Below, piece by piece: positions 1 to 12,107 of a stretch of DNA of 64,000 nucleotides (positions are counted from its first letter, which is position 1; each line of letters opens with the position of its first letter). Under the pieces are notes generated by a model. The model saw nothing but the letters and a program-made list of their open reading frames with translations. It did no database searches and had not been told where the DNA came from. Source of the DNA: Pegea sp. RAD2-039 (taxonomy: Eukaryota; Chordata; Thaliacea; Salpida; Salpidae); assembly GCA_034620365.1 (NCBI GenBank), contig JAQGEQ010000043.1:248001-312000 (forward strand). Direction: 5' to 3'. The position numbers and the translations under genes are program-made.

Positions 1-3000
1 CACAATGGTAGAATATACTTGTGATAGTGGGTATGCAATGTATCCAAAAGAAAACAGCACGCTTTCTTGCAATAGTTCAGGGGAATGGAAAGGTATAATT
101 GGAAACTGTTATCCAAGTAAGTTATAAATATATTGCTACAATATGTATAACAGTTATTCCTTAGTTTGCAGTCCAGCACCTGATCTAGATAATGGTTTTA
201 AGAATATTACAAATCAAATCGTAATTAATGATACATTGACACTTGAATTAAAAGTCATATACTCATGTGACTTAAGCAGCGTGATGATTTCTGAAGATAA
301 AAATAATTGGACTTGCTTATCTCCTGGCTTGTGGTCTTACACAGCCTCACCTAAATGCTTGAAAGGTAGTAGTTATTTCTTCCTTGTAAAAGTCGATTAA
401 TAATTTTTTGTTTAAAATTAAATTTCATTAAGAACTTCAAAAATAAATTAGTGATTGACCTACTATTCTATTTTCTTGAAGAGTGTTCTTTAACTTGCAA
501 CACTCCAAATAGCAAATTTAAAAAGTAACATTTTACATATGTTAGAATATTGATTAAAATTAAAAATACATTTAATATGACAATTACCTTTTACATTGTT
601 TATCTTATTTACTTTTGAAAATTTAGTTTGTGATCGTCCAACGTCGCTTAAAAATGGAAACTTTTCAATTTCTACTGCTGTTTTTGGGTCAATGTATTTA
701 TCTGGCACAATGGTAGAATATACTTGTGATAGTGGGTATGCATTGTATCCAAAAGAAAACAGCACGCTTTCTTGCAATAGTTTAGGGGAATGGAAAGGTA
801 TTGTTGGAAACTGTTATCCAAGTAAGTTATAAATATATTGCTACAATATGTATAACATTTATTCCATAGTTTGCAGTCCAGCACCTGATCTAGATAATGG
901 TTTTAAAAATATTACAAATCAAATTGTAATTAATGATACATTGACACTTGAATTAGAAGTCATATACTCATGTGACTTAAGCAGCGTAATGGTTTCTGAA
1001 GATAAAAATAATTGGACTTGCTTATCTCCTGGCTTGTGGTCTTACACAGCCTCACCTAAATGCTTGAAAGGTAGTAGTTATTTCTTCCTTGTAAAAGTCG
1101 AATAATATTTTTTTGTTTAAAATTAATTTTCATTAAGAACTTCAAAAATAAATTAGTGATTGACCTACTATTCTATTTTCTTGAAGAGTGTTCTTTATTT
1201 TAAAATACTTTAAATGGCAAAATTAAATAGTACTATTTTACATACGTAAGATTATTGATTAAAATTAAAAATACATTTAAGATGACGATCTACACTTTTT
1301 ATTGCTTATTGTATTAACTTTTAAAAATTTAGTTTGTGATCGTCCACCGTCGCTTAAAAATGGAAACTTTTCAATTTCTACTGCTGTTTTTGGGTCAATG
1401 TATTTATCTGGCACAATGGTAGAATATACTTGTGATAGTGGGTATGCAATGTATCCAAAAGAAAACAGCACGCTTTCTTGCAATAGTTCAGGGGAATGGA
1501 AAGGTATAATTGGAAACTGTTATCCAAGTAAGTTATAAATATATTGCTACAATATGTATAACAGTTATTCCTTAGTTTGCAGTCCAGCACCTGATCTAGA
1601 TAATGGTTTTAAGAATATTACAAATCAAATCGTAATTAATGATACATTGACACTTGAATTAAAAGTCATATACTCATGTGACTTAAGCAGCGTGATGATT
1701 TCTGAAGATAAAAATAATTGGACTTGCTTATCTCCTGGCTTGTGGTCTTACACAGCCTCACCTAAATGCTTGAAAGGTAGTAGTTATTTCTTCCTTGTAA
1801 AAGTCGATTAATAATTTTTTGTTTAAAATTAAATTTCATTAAGAACTTCAAAAATAAATTAGTGATTGACCTACTATTCTATTTTCTTGAAGAGTGTTCT
1901 TTAACTTGCAACACTCCAAATAGCAAATTTAAAAAGTAACATTTTACATACGTTAGAATATTGATTAAAATTAAAAATACATTTAATATGACAATTACAC
2001 TTTACATTGTTTATCTTATTTACTTTTGAAAATTTAGTTTGTGATCGTCCAACGTCGCTTAAAAATGGAAACTTTTCAATTTCTACTGCTGTTTTTGGGT
2101 CAATGTATTTATCTGGCACAATGGTAGAATATACTTGTGATAGTGGGTATGCATTGTATCCAAAAGAAAACAGCACGCTTTCTTGCAATAGTTCAGGAGA
2201 ATGGAAAGGTATAATTGGAAACTGTTATCCAAGTAAGTTATAAATATATTGCTACAATATGTATAACAGTTATTCCATAGTTTGCAGTCCAGCACCTCAT
2301 CTAGATAATGGTTTTAAGAATATTACAAATCAAATTGTAATTAATGATACATTGACACTTGAATTAGAAGTCATATACTCATGTGACTTAAGCAGCGTAA
2401 TGATTTCTGAAGATAAAAATAATTGGACTTGTCTATCTCCCGGCTTGTGGTCAAACACAGCCTTACCTAAATGTTTAAAAGGTAGTAGTTATTTTTAGTA
2501 GTTATGATTAGTGATTTTTTGTATATAAACAATTTCCATTAAACATTCTACAAACAACTTTTTTGGTTAAAAATTTGCATAAAAAGATTAGGAACAATTT
2601 TCGTATAATTCTTGTATATCCATTAAACACTTCAAAAATAAATTGGTTATTAAGCTACTATTCTCTTTTCTTAAAGAGTGTACTTCAATTTACAACACTC
2701 CAAATGGAAAACTTGTTCCAATATATGAGCCAGTTGTTGGTAGATATGTATCTGGAACAATTGTTGAATACGTTTGTAAAGAGCTTTTTCTGAAAAAAGA
2801 AGGAGATACTTATACAAAAGCTTGTCAGGAAGATGGTACTTGGAATTCTACTGCTCTTCCTCGTTGTATTCTAGGTAAGTTAGCTTGTTTGTTTTCAAGT
2901 TTTAAGTTATTCAATCATAAAATTTTCAGTAAAAGTCATTAAAATTTTAGTAAATTGTTTTTAGTTGCATCTATTTCTTTAGTAGTTTAAATCTTTTGCA

Positions 3001-6000
3001 GAATTCTCAGATGCTATGAAATGTAATGCTTCTTTTACATTTCAACTAACGTCAACGAAGTCAAACTTTTCCGAAAGTAGAAAACTTTGTCAATTAATGG
3101 GTGGTGATTTGATTCATCAAACATTAGGATTTCATGAAGTTGGTTCAACTTATTTTAGGTAACTGTTAGTTGCATGGCACTTCTTTCAAAACTTTTTTAG
3201 TCTGACTAAAAATTAGTAATAGAAATAACTAGAAAGAATTATTCGATTAACTTTATAATAAAAAGTGTTTCAGTTAGCTTTTTCACCTAAACAAATCTTT
3301 TGTAGTTTAGTACAATTATTTTTGTAATTATTTGAACTAAATTAATAGTTAAGAAAGAAAATCAAACTTGGTTCTGTGGGTAAGCTGTTTTAGCTTAAGC
3401 TATTTGTAGCATATGTACTTAACACACATATATTTCCAAACATTAGTAATTTTATTTCAATTTAAAATTGTAACATATTTAACTATATTTTAGTGACATC
3501 AATGAATATTCGAAATTACCAGAAAGCTCGGAGACCCAGTTCTATATTGGAATCACTGATTTGAAATATAAAGGAGACTTTAGATTTATTGATGATACAA
3601 AATGGGATTTCAATAATTCAGATATACCTCAACTGTTAAATTGGACGAGTGGTGAGCCTAATAATATCAATGGAAATGAACGTTGCGTTGAAATCCGAGG
3701 TGTTAATACGTTGAATGACCGAAAGTGTACAAGAGAATACTTTGGGCTTTGTGAAATCAAAACAATTACTTGTGTCTCTGAAACTATTCCAACAAGTTGT
3801 GAGGCAGCACCTGATGTTAATAATTCAACTATCAGTATTGCTTATACTAATTTGGAAAACGACTTCATTAGTTCAGAAGCAAGTTTGACTTACATTTGTG
3901 ATGGTGATCTGTTGTTTGTTTCGCCTGACAAATCCAAGTGGAACTGCAGTGAAAAAATAAACTCGTCTATCTATACAACGCCGCAATGTGTAACTAGTCA
4001 GTTGTATTTATGTACTTATATAATTAGTTTGATAAATGTTTAAATAAACTTTTCTGTAAAAATAAATATTCAATGTTTAAATAACTCTAATATCAAGAAA
4101 CTGAAAAATTATCTAGAATATTGGCAGTATTAATTTTCAATAGAATCCTCATATCAGTTTTTTTCATTTCAATTCTCTCATTAATAACTGAGTATTGAAA
4201 TACATTTTAAAATTGTCTGATGCTTAATTTCAAATGTTAGATTTTGTCTTTTTCCATTCTAATTATTATAAAAGTAGTTAAGTCTTTTTTGGGATAACAT
4301 TTATAAATAGATCTATTTATAAATAGATTGTGGTCCGGCACCTGATCTTGAAAATGGAAGCAAATTTATAGTCGACAGCATTATCGTAAATGATTCATTT
4401 AGCCTGGAATTGAAAGTGAATTATACATGTGACAGTGATTTTTTCCTTTTTCCACACAATTATTCACAATGGAGCTGTCTTCAGGGAGGAAAATGGTCGT
4501 ACTCATTACAACCTCGCTGTTTAAATAGTATGATATAAGTTTTGCAAAAGTAGTGCTTTACTCTTAGATTGATTTTGATATAAACTTTTCAAACTTTTAT
4601 ATGATTCAATCATAAATTTGTTTTAGTAACATCTAACATTACTTCACTGAACTGTAATTTTGAAACTGAATTTTGCAATTGGATCAGTGAAGTTGAAAAT
4701 GATTGGATTTTGAAAAATGGTACGCTTTTAATTGTTTAAATCCAATATTTAGTACTTCCAAAGTTAATAGATTAAAAACTGATTATAGAAACTTATCAAC
4801 TACGTGCTGCATCTGCTGGGTATAAATCAGGAAAATATTCTGAGATTGAAGTGGACAGTATATCTTACAATTTAAGTGCTAGTCCAGTGCTAATAGGGCA
4901 TCATATTGTTGAAATAAAGACTGAAACAAATACTTTTACTGAAAGAATGTTTAATGTTTTCGGAAATGCAGAAGAGGTTCAAATTATTTTTGCTCATTAA
5001 AATTATCTAAAGCTTTTTTCAACTATTTCCTAGTTTGACTTAAAGCAAAAGTTTGCTTTATAGTTAGATTTTCAAATAATGCTTGAAGTATAAGTTCACT
5101 TTTCTTTACCAAAAGGTCGACAATATGCTTTCATATTTGATGAATGATGTCAGCTATGGATCTATTTTGTTGATAGCTATTAAAGACACAACTTTAAATG
5201 AACGCCTTTCTTCATCCAGTTTATACGTGGAACAATTTACTGCATTAGGAGCAGGAGATACGGAAGAATGCCCACTTTTTCCTGGTAAATTTATGCGTTT
5301 TAACAAATAAAATAAATAGTAGGTTTTAAGTCTTAACTCTATTTATAACGAGTTGTATAAATTTTTAAGGTATAACGTCAACACTAATTGTTGTATTTAT
5401 TATTAGTTTTGATTATCTCTCTTAGAAATTAGATCAAGCTGGGCGATGATAACGATGAAGGTTCGGAATAAAACTGAAATACCCGACTGGTTTGTTTGCA
5501 ATTATGCCACGAATAAATCTGTTGAAGTTTCTACAAATGCCTATAAAAGTAAAAAAAAGATAATATTGATATTTATCAAATTATATAATTGAATATTTGT
5601 CATTTAGATCGCTATATGCTTTTTGATGAGGCAAAATCAAGTTCAAAAATATCTTCACGACTAGCTTCAGTTCAACTTTTACCTCCATCCTCAGAATATT
5701 GTATTTGTATGCAATTCAAATATAAATCATTTGGATTAAGCGTTGCAAAGTTGTCTTTTACTGCTAAAAGCATAAGCACTGGAGATGAAAAAAAAGTAAA
5801 TCAAACTCAAAATACGAAAAATGATATTTAAGTGATTTTGGCAGATATGGTCAAATACAAGAGTATCAGCTGGTACTTGGTTACAAGACAAGGTTTTTTA
5901 TATGAACACACGTGAAACATATCAATTAGCATTTACAGTTGATCGCTCAGAAGAATCATTCACTAATGTTTCTGTTGATGATATTTTCTTCAGCAAAATT

Positions 6001-8359
6001 AATGCTGAAAACTGTGGTAATTACAAATTTACAGTTTTAAACATTAAAACATAATCTGTTAATTTTGCTACTAAGGTGTTTCTTATGTTTTAATAATTAT
6101 TAAATTTTAAATAATCATGTTTTGTTCACATACTAAAAAAAATTGTATAAGACTTCGCTTACAAAACTTAAAGTAAATTTTGTCTTGGTACACATGAGCA
6201 ACGAGCTGCTGCAAATTAATAAGCTAAAACGTCTGAGAAAATATTTTTATTTTTCGTTATAAACTAAAATATATTTCAAAAATACTATAATTATTTAATA
6301 AAATAATTGTTTTCATTTGATTATCCATACAAGATCTAAGTAAATATTGATTTAGTGATTAATCAGTTATAAATAAATTTTACTTTTGTCAACTAGAATG
6401 CCCTTTGCTCTATAATACTGCAAATGGAAAAATTGTTCCTCGAACAGAACTTGAAGATGGAAGATATTTGCTTGGAACTATTATTGATTATGTGTGTGAT
6501 GAGTTTTATGTTGAAGCTGAAGGGGATAATTTTACATTAGCTTGTCAAGATGATGGTACTTGGAATTCTACTGTTGTTCCTCGTTGTGTTTTAGGTATTT
6601 TCTGAATAAGAGTGTTTTTTTCAAAAATTTTAATTTTCTCAACAGTTTTACTAATTTTAATTTTTATACATTCATATTTAAAATATGAAACTTCTAATCA
6701 GCAAGTTTTTTTGATAAGCACACTCCTAGTTGTAAACTTAAATCACCTATATCAAAAAATCAGAAGCCTAACTTCTCAAACAAAAGGCTATAAGAATTGA
6801 TAAGTAAAATGTATTATCTGTTGTTGTTTATATTATCAAAAAAACATTTAATATTTGCTATAAAAATTTTTTTTGTTTATGCTTACATCCACTAAACAGT
6901 GTTAATATTTAGAAAATTTAGTAGACAGTTTTACTTCAGTAATATTAATTACACTTGAACCACAGCAGGTTAAGGTAATAGAAAATAATACAGCGATAGA
7001 ATGAACTGTATTTCAAAATGTCTTAATCAAAAATACTGTTTAGAATTAATATATTTTGTAAATAAAGTCGCTTATAAGATTACGCGCCTGTAGTAAAAAA
7101 GGTTCACTTGCTAACTGACAATTGGTAATAAGCTATATAAAGTGATTTAAAGCCTAAAATACTTAAAAATTCATATTGGAAATTAGAGTAAGAATATTTG
7201 TGTAATATCTATTCGATTACTCTGCTTTAATATACAGCAACTTGCAACTAACTTTTTTTCAGACAATAAACATCATTAAATTTTAGTTTAAATTTTACAA
7301 AATAGAATTTCAAGATATACTAAAAACAGAAAGTGCAAACTTTATTATTAGGAAGTTTATTTCTTTTAAATTAAAGATTTTCATATTATTAAGTGATTAC
7401 TTTTATTTATAGGCCAATGAGATTTTCTTTAAATTCTACTCAAGTTGTTTTTAGAGTAATTGAGCCTTATCATTAACAGAGTATTGGAGTGCTTGCATCA
7501 CTGCAATAATTTAGCACTTTTACAGTGAACATCATCAGATTTCTAGATTTTACAAACTTTTCTTCTTCACAGAGTGGTCTGATAGCAGAAAATGTAACGT
7601 CTCATATGAGTTTTTTGCTACACCAACTAAAGACAACTTTACGAATTCACAAACTTATTGTCACTCATTAGGAGGAGATATAATTCATCAAACATTAGGA
7701 TATACTGATGTTGGCTCAGCTTATTTCGAGTAAATAAATTATTTTTATTGTGCTTTCATTTTTTGTCGTAATGAATCTGTTTACTAACATTATTTCGTGA
7801 TAAGACTGTAATTATAACCAAATTTTTCAAGCACTAAACATATATTTATCATCGTTTTGTTAGCTTTGAGCTATATATATTAGTTATCTCTTTAATGTGG
7901 TTTGCCTTTTTAATTTAATATTTACCAGCATTAATAGATTTAATCTTTGTATTTTCTAGTAACTGATAGCTTTTAAGCTAAATTATCGCTTATGAAGTTA
8001 TATGACTTTATATGTTTTCGAAAGCCAGGTCAAAATTGATTTCTTTTTGTGTTTTTAGTGAAATACAAACTTTAATAGACGACCTGGCTTCTGAAAGGGG
8101 TTCTTTTAATCCGCTAGTTGGACTGACTGATATTGTTGAAGAAGGAACATTTACTTTTATCGACTATACTGTGTTTGATTATGATAACCCAATAACCTCT
8201 CGGGCTTATTCATGGATGAGACGAGAGCCTAATAATTACTTGAATGCAGAAGATTGTGTTCAACTCCTTAAATCTTTTGGTGTATATTCACTGAATGATG
8301 TTGATTGCTCGGCACCAAATTATGCACTTTGCGAAGTCAAGAATATAACATGCTCTTAA
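1..8359 (+). CDS. Lectin gene A: sushi / CTLD / MAM-ILEI secreted protein (5' partial)
   Basis: Exons: 1-116 (partial CCP), 165-365, 627-821, 870-1070, 1333-1527, 1576-1776, 2038-2232, 2281-2481, 2677-2874 (CCPs); 3002-3158 and 3494-3996 (CTLD1, then CCP); 4327-4527 (CCP); 4627-4719 (start of MAM); 4789-4976, 5116-5284, 5426-5548 (ILEI/GG domain); 5608-5795 and 5845-6016 (rest of MAM); 6397-6594 (CCP); 7573-7729 and 8059-8359 (CTLD2, stop TAA). CCP exons are phase 1-1 and carry four cysteines each. Both CTLDs keep EPN and a later Asn-Asp before the next cysteine, the known Ca2+/mannose-type site. There is no membrane segment after CTLD2, so secretion is inferred. It differs from genes B and C by having at least four copies of the CCP2-CCP3 pair. 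AATAAA signals lie at about 8410 and 8440. The physiological role is unknown. Confidence 0.85.
482..528 (+). pseudogene. Truncated CCP4 exon relic, unit 1
   Basis: After the acceptor-like TTGAAG the sequence reads ECSLTCNTPN then a stop at 526, resembling the first third of the intact CCP4 exon (2677-2874). It then passes abruptly into sequence that normally precedes CCP2. This marks the recombination joint of the 705-bp unit. Confidence 0.7.
1187..1230 (+). pseudogene. Truncated CCP4 exon relic, unit 2
   Basis: Same joint as at 482 but more decayed; reading from the acceptor-like AAG reaches a stop after five codons. Confidence 0.6.
1893..1939 (+). pseudogene. Truncated CCP4 exon relic, unit 3
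   Basis: Same joint as at 482, with the same short frame ending in TAA at 1937. The following unit (2038-2481) is the only one that continues into an intact CCP4 exon. Confidence 0.7.
4300..4323. promoter_or_regulatory. 24-bp palindrome at a 3' splice site (gene A)
   Basis: Perfect inverted repeat centred on AGATCT, with arms TTTATAAAT / ATTTATAAA. It overlaps the acceptor (AAATAG) of the CCP6 exon starting at 4327. It also creates a second TAAATAG 16 nt upstream of the used one. It could fold and hide the acceptor; function unproven. Confidence 0.6.
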
Positions 8360-9307
8360 TAGCTTCGATAATTAGGAAAATATTATTTTTCTAGAGCACG
8401 TGCGATAGTAATAAAGTTGTTTTGTCAAAAGATTTGAAAAATAAAAGAAAAGTTAAATGTTATTAAGCTTTATTGTTTTAAAAAAGTTAGTTGATTTCGA
8501 AAAAAAAGAATTGCTTCCTACATGATAGTAGCTAGTTTAGATTCAATCGTAATAGGTTATTTTTCTGTTTCTGTAATCAAAATTTTTTGAAAAGTTTCAG
8601 GTTTGAGCAAAATCTGGAAAAATTAATTTATTCAGATTTAATTCTAGGTTGAGCTTTACGCTTGTTCATCTTTTGTGTGACTACTGTTTAATTTTTACTT
8701 GGTCATTTGAGACAAATCGATAGGATACAACACACTGAAATTGTTTAGGGATCTGTTACAAATGATAACTTTTCTTGTCAATTTGTTAATATTACAGAAG
8801 GTTTCTCTTCTGCCAAAGATTTTTCTTAAAGTAGCCTGAATGGTAATCTCAAAGCATAACTGATAATTTACAATTAATTAAAATGATTCTAAAACGGTAG
8901 ATGCTCAACACTTTTTGCATCATCTCTCATACAGAATGGTATTTTCACCCATAAAAGCTTGTCATCAGCTTACTTACTACACAAATATCTTTAAATTGGT
9001 TATAACAGATAATTTCAATTTACTTTCCACTAAAAAAATATTCTTGATTGTGTTCTTTGTGATTAGAATTCATACCTGAGAGAAATTTCTTTGAACCCAA
9101 CTAACTACTTAAAAAGTATTAAACTGCAAAGAAATTTTTATAATCAACCCTAAATGTTTAAGTTTTGTATATCAATGTATTTATTCGATTGATTTTGAAA
9201 ATTTTTAAAGTTAACAAATTAAAAACTAAATACATCAATGATTTTATTGTGAAAACTTTTAAATTGACTGGTTTAAACGAGTTTATATTTATTTTAGCAT
9301 GACAAAA

Positions 9308-9841
9308 TCATTTTGATTTGTTTGGCTCTTTGAAAGTCAGAGTTGAATCTGACCTCCAAAGACCGTATAGTAAACAAATATGACATGCATGCAGTAGCAG
9401 CGAGGTGAAAACAGTTGACGGATAAATGTTCCAACAAATTTCTATCAACCCAAATACTAGCAACCTAAAATAACTTTATTAAGTAAAAATTATAACATCA
9501 ATTTTATAAATAACTCACCTTGACGATGACGAATAATTGGTACACCATAACAAGTACGGCAGTGTGTGATAATACCAGATATAAAACTGGTAGTGTAAAG
9601 ATCGGCTGAAACACATTCCAATGAAATTACTTGTAAACAACACAGTTACTATATGTATACAAAATTTCAGAAAAATAAAAGGAAATAATAATTAAACAAA
9701 TATAATTTAAAAATAGCATCTTTATTTTAACTTTTATGTTTTCTGCATTTATATGCAAAAAGGATATGATCGGTGTTGAGAATTCTTTTGGTGACCCAAT
9801 TCTTCCAAAAATTAGCAAGTGCAAATAGTGAAGAAACATTT
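9308..9841 (-). pseudogene. Orphan copy of the last three ALG3 exons
   Basis: Minus-strand exons at 9768-9841, 9519-9654 and 9308-9464 match ALG3 exons 7-9 at 36112-36185, 35863-35998 and 35652-35808 exactly in structure, including the AT-AC intron. Reading frames and splice sites are intact (for example FTSNFIG and [11 protein letters not shown]), but exons 1-6 are absent upstream. It is a by-product of the segmental duplication, not a functional gene. Confidence 0.85.
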
Positions 9842-9984
9842 CTAGAAGATTATGTAAAAAAAAATTTTAAGTGTAAAAATTTGAGTTTTTTTTGAAATTT
9901 CAGTCATTTTCTAGTATATTATTTTATATTTACAATAATAGAAACTGTATTTGTTGAGTAACTTATTAATATATAATATTTCCA

Positions 9985-10095
9985 TCATTTATTTTGAGAT
10001 CCGTATTGAGAATTCGCTTAATGAACAAGTTCTCGTAAAAATGAGCAAGTGCAAATAGCAAATAAAAAATCAGAGAAGAATATGTGATAAAAAGA
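9985..10095 (-). pseudogene. Extra decayed copy of ALG3 exon 7
   Basis: The minus strand reads FALAHFYENLF then IKRILNTD, similar to ALG3 exon 7 ([10 protein letters not shown], then KRILNTD) about 230 bp away. It lacks the ATATCC donor. In copy C (36340-36378) the corresponding stretch has an in-frame TGA and is cut by the duplication boundary. Confidence 0.55.
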
Positions 10096-10179
10096 ACTTT
10101 GAAGTTTAAAGTTGTTACAATAATAGTAGCACTTTTTTTAAAAAAGAGTCAAAAACTTTCTCTGAATAATAAAATCTAG

Positions 10180-10790
10180 TTAGGTCTACAGTTAGAATGT
10201 TTATCAAATGGTAGTTTTTCACTGGACAGTGATCATCTTGCAGTATGTTTACCAGGTTTGTACTAATTAAAAACTAGTAAAATGTATCAATTAAATACAG
10301 TATTATTCAATTTTTTGATTTAAATTAAAAGGTTTTAGAAATGACAAAGAAAAGTTACATCAATTAACATTTCAATATAATTTATTTTTATTTACAAAAA
10401 GTTAATTTACAGTTGAAAAATGTTTTCCAACATTTCAAATCATTCAAATGAAAAATTTTACTTTAAAAACTATATCCTATGTTATTTTTGATAACAGCAA
10501 CAGTTGTTAATTTGACGTATTTAGCAATGAAATGATAAACTTACTACAATGTTGTAAAGAAGAATATTTATTTGATACTATTAGGTTTTATAGAAAAATC
10601 ATTTAACTTTTTTCACTAATAAGCTTAATTATTAATCTTATCCAAGTAATGTAAGAGTTTTGACTGAAATTCAAAATATATTAAAGATTTTACTTCAGAT
10701 AATTTATTTTATCTGCTTTCAATAAATTAGGCTGTGATCGTCTACTACGGCTTAAAAATTGAAAATTTATTAGAAAAATGTATTTCATAA
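10180..10790 (+). pseudogene. Relic CCP1-intron-CCP2 of a lost lectin gene
   Basis: 10180-10255 resembles the end of the CCP1 exon (encoding CLSNGSFSLDSDHLAVCLPG) but lacks its first half. 10732-10790 resembles the start of the CCP2 exon (GCDRLLRLKN) and then hits a stop. The sequence between them resembles the gene B intron. These are remains of a further paralogue, duplicated with the spacer. Confidence 0.65.
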
Positions 10791-11184
10791 GGAGGTAAGA
10801 ACCTGGTAATATACAGAAGTCTTATCAAAAGGTTTGACAAATAAAAAAAAGTTTATTTTTATATATCTAATAAAATAAAAACCGAATTGTGATATCTGAT
10901 GAAGCATCTCTTGCTAACACACATTCGCACACTTATTATATGTAATTAAGTTTGAAATCTAGGGAGGAAAACATGTAACACATTTCAGTGGTTTCTATAT
11001 CAGTGAATAATTACATCTAGTGTTAAATCTATAAAGTAAAATGGAATCATATCTTAGAAATGACAGTGATAGCAGTATTATAACGGTTCAGCTCTTAAAC
11101 AGCACGAATGATTTTGATATGAAAATGTCTAATGGCAGCTGGTTTCATGTTCAATTGTGTAATATAAGAAACAATTTGATCTGA

Positions 11185-11960
11185 TTAAGATGATATGAAT
11201 GATAGTTTTTCAGTTCTGCAGATAACTGAAATCAGCGAAACTGGTCTGTAGTTAAGTGCAGTGTTTCTGGAACCCTTTTCATGAATTGGAGTAATGATAG
11301 CTTTCTTCCAAATTGGTGGAAGTCTACCTCGCCTTAGAATGATGTTAAAGAGTGGCGATAAAAGTAGTGGTAAAGAGGAAGTAGTTTTTCTTAGAACCAA
11401 AGCCGGGATCTGATCTGCAGTGTTGGAAACTGATGATTTGAAAAAAAAGATAGTCATATCTACCATATGGACCGTTATATCAAAATCTATCATCTCAGAG
11501 AATTTTGTAAGAATGTCTGACTAGGAAAGAGAAGGAGTATTGCCATCATCAGTTTAGAAACTACTATTAAATTGATTGTTTAGCAATTGGACTTTATTCT
11601 CTGGTTCCATCACAAGCTGGTCGCCATTATCACGTAAGGGAGGTAATTGAGATCCCGCCTCAAGCTTATGATTTATAAAGCGAAAAAACATTTTCTTGTT
11701 AGGTGAAGATAAGACTGCAGTTTCTCTTCATAAATAAAAATTAGAAATAGAAGAATCTTTGTACAGAGATTTGATGGAAGGGTCTGCTTTAGTTTGTTTG
11801 TATAAGTGGTTTTTCAAATGATGTAATGTTGTTTAAGCGACTACAATATTATATTTACTTAGCCATCTGACAAATCCTTTGTAGAACTATCTAACTGTCA
11901 TTTGTAGTAGAACAAGAAAAATTTTCATATAGATTAAATAATGATAATTTTGGTATATTT
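11185..11960 (-). mobile_element. CR1 LINE fragment, inverted
   Basis: The minus strand encodes a piece of CR1 ORF2 ending in the first reverse-transcriptase blocks (PPIWKKAIITPIH, then NYRPVSLISVICRTE), matching 25150-25575 of the copy B element in opposite orientation. Upstream minus-strand codons are broken by stops. The distal limit near 11960 is approximate. Confidence 0.75.
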
Positions 11961-12107
11961 TGATGGTATAGAACGTTTAATTTTATGTTAAAGTTTTCTT
12001 GAAAAGTCAGAATGTTAACGTAATGCTGTAACTACAAACTCACAACTCATTAAGATCATTGTCCCAAAGATTTTTCATGATCAACAGTTGATGTCTCATT
12101 TTGTTGA

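Larger units (their letters stand above)
1..2500 (+). repeat. About 705-bp tandem repeat encoding a CCP pair
   Basis: CCP2-type exons start at 627, 1333 and 2038 (a fourth is cut by the window start). CCP3-type exons start at 165, 870, 1576 and 2281. Spacing is 705-706 bp, with introns nearly identical. Each unit adds 396 coding nt (132 residues) in frame because both exons are phase 1-1. Genes B and C have one pair each. Confidence 0.9.

Noticed and set aside
6612-6800. 62-codon frame in a lectin intron, identical at 32956
   Set aside because: No family resemblance and not kept in gene B; identity reflects the recent duplication.
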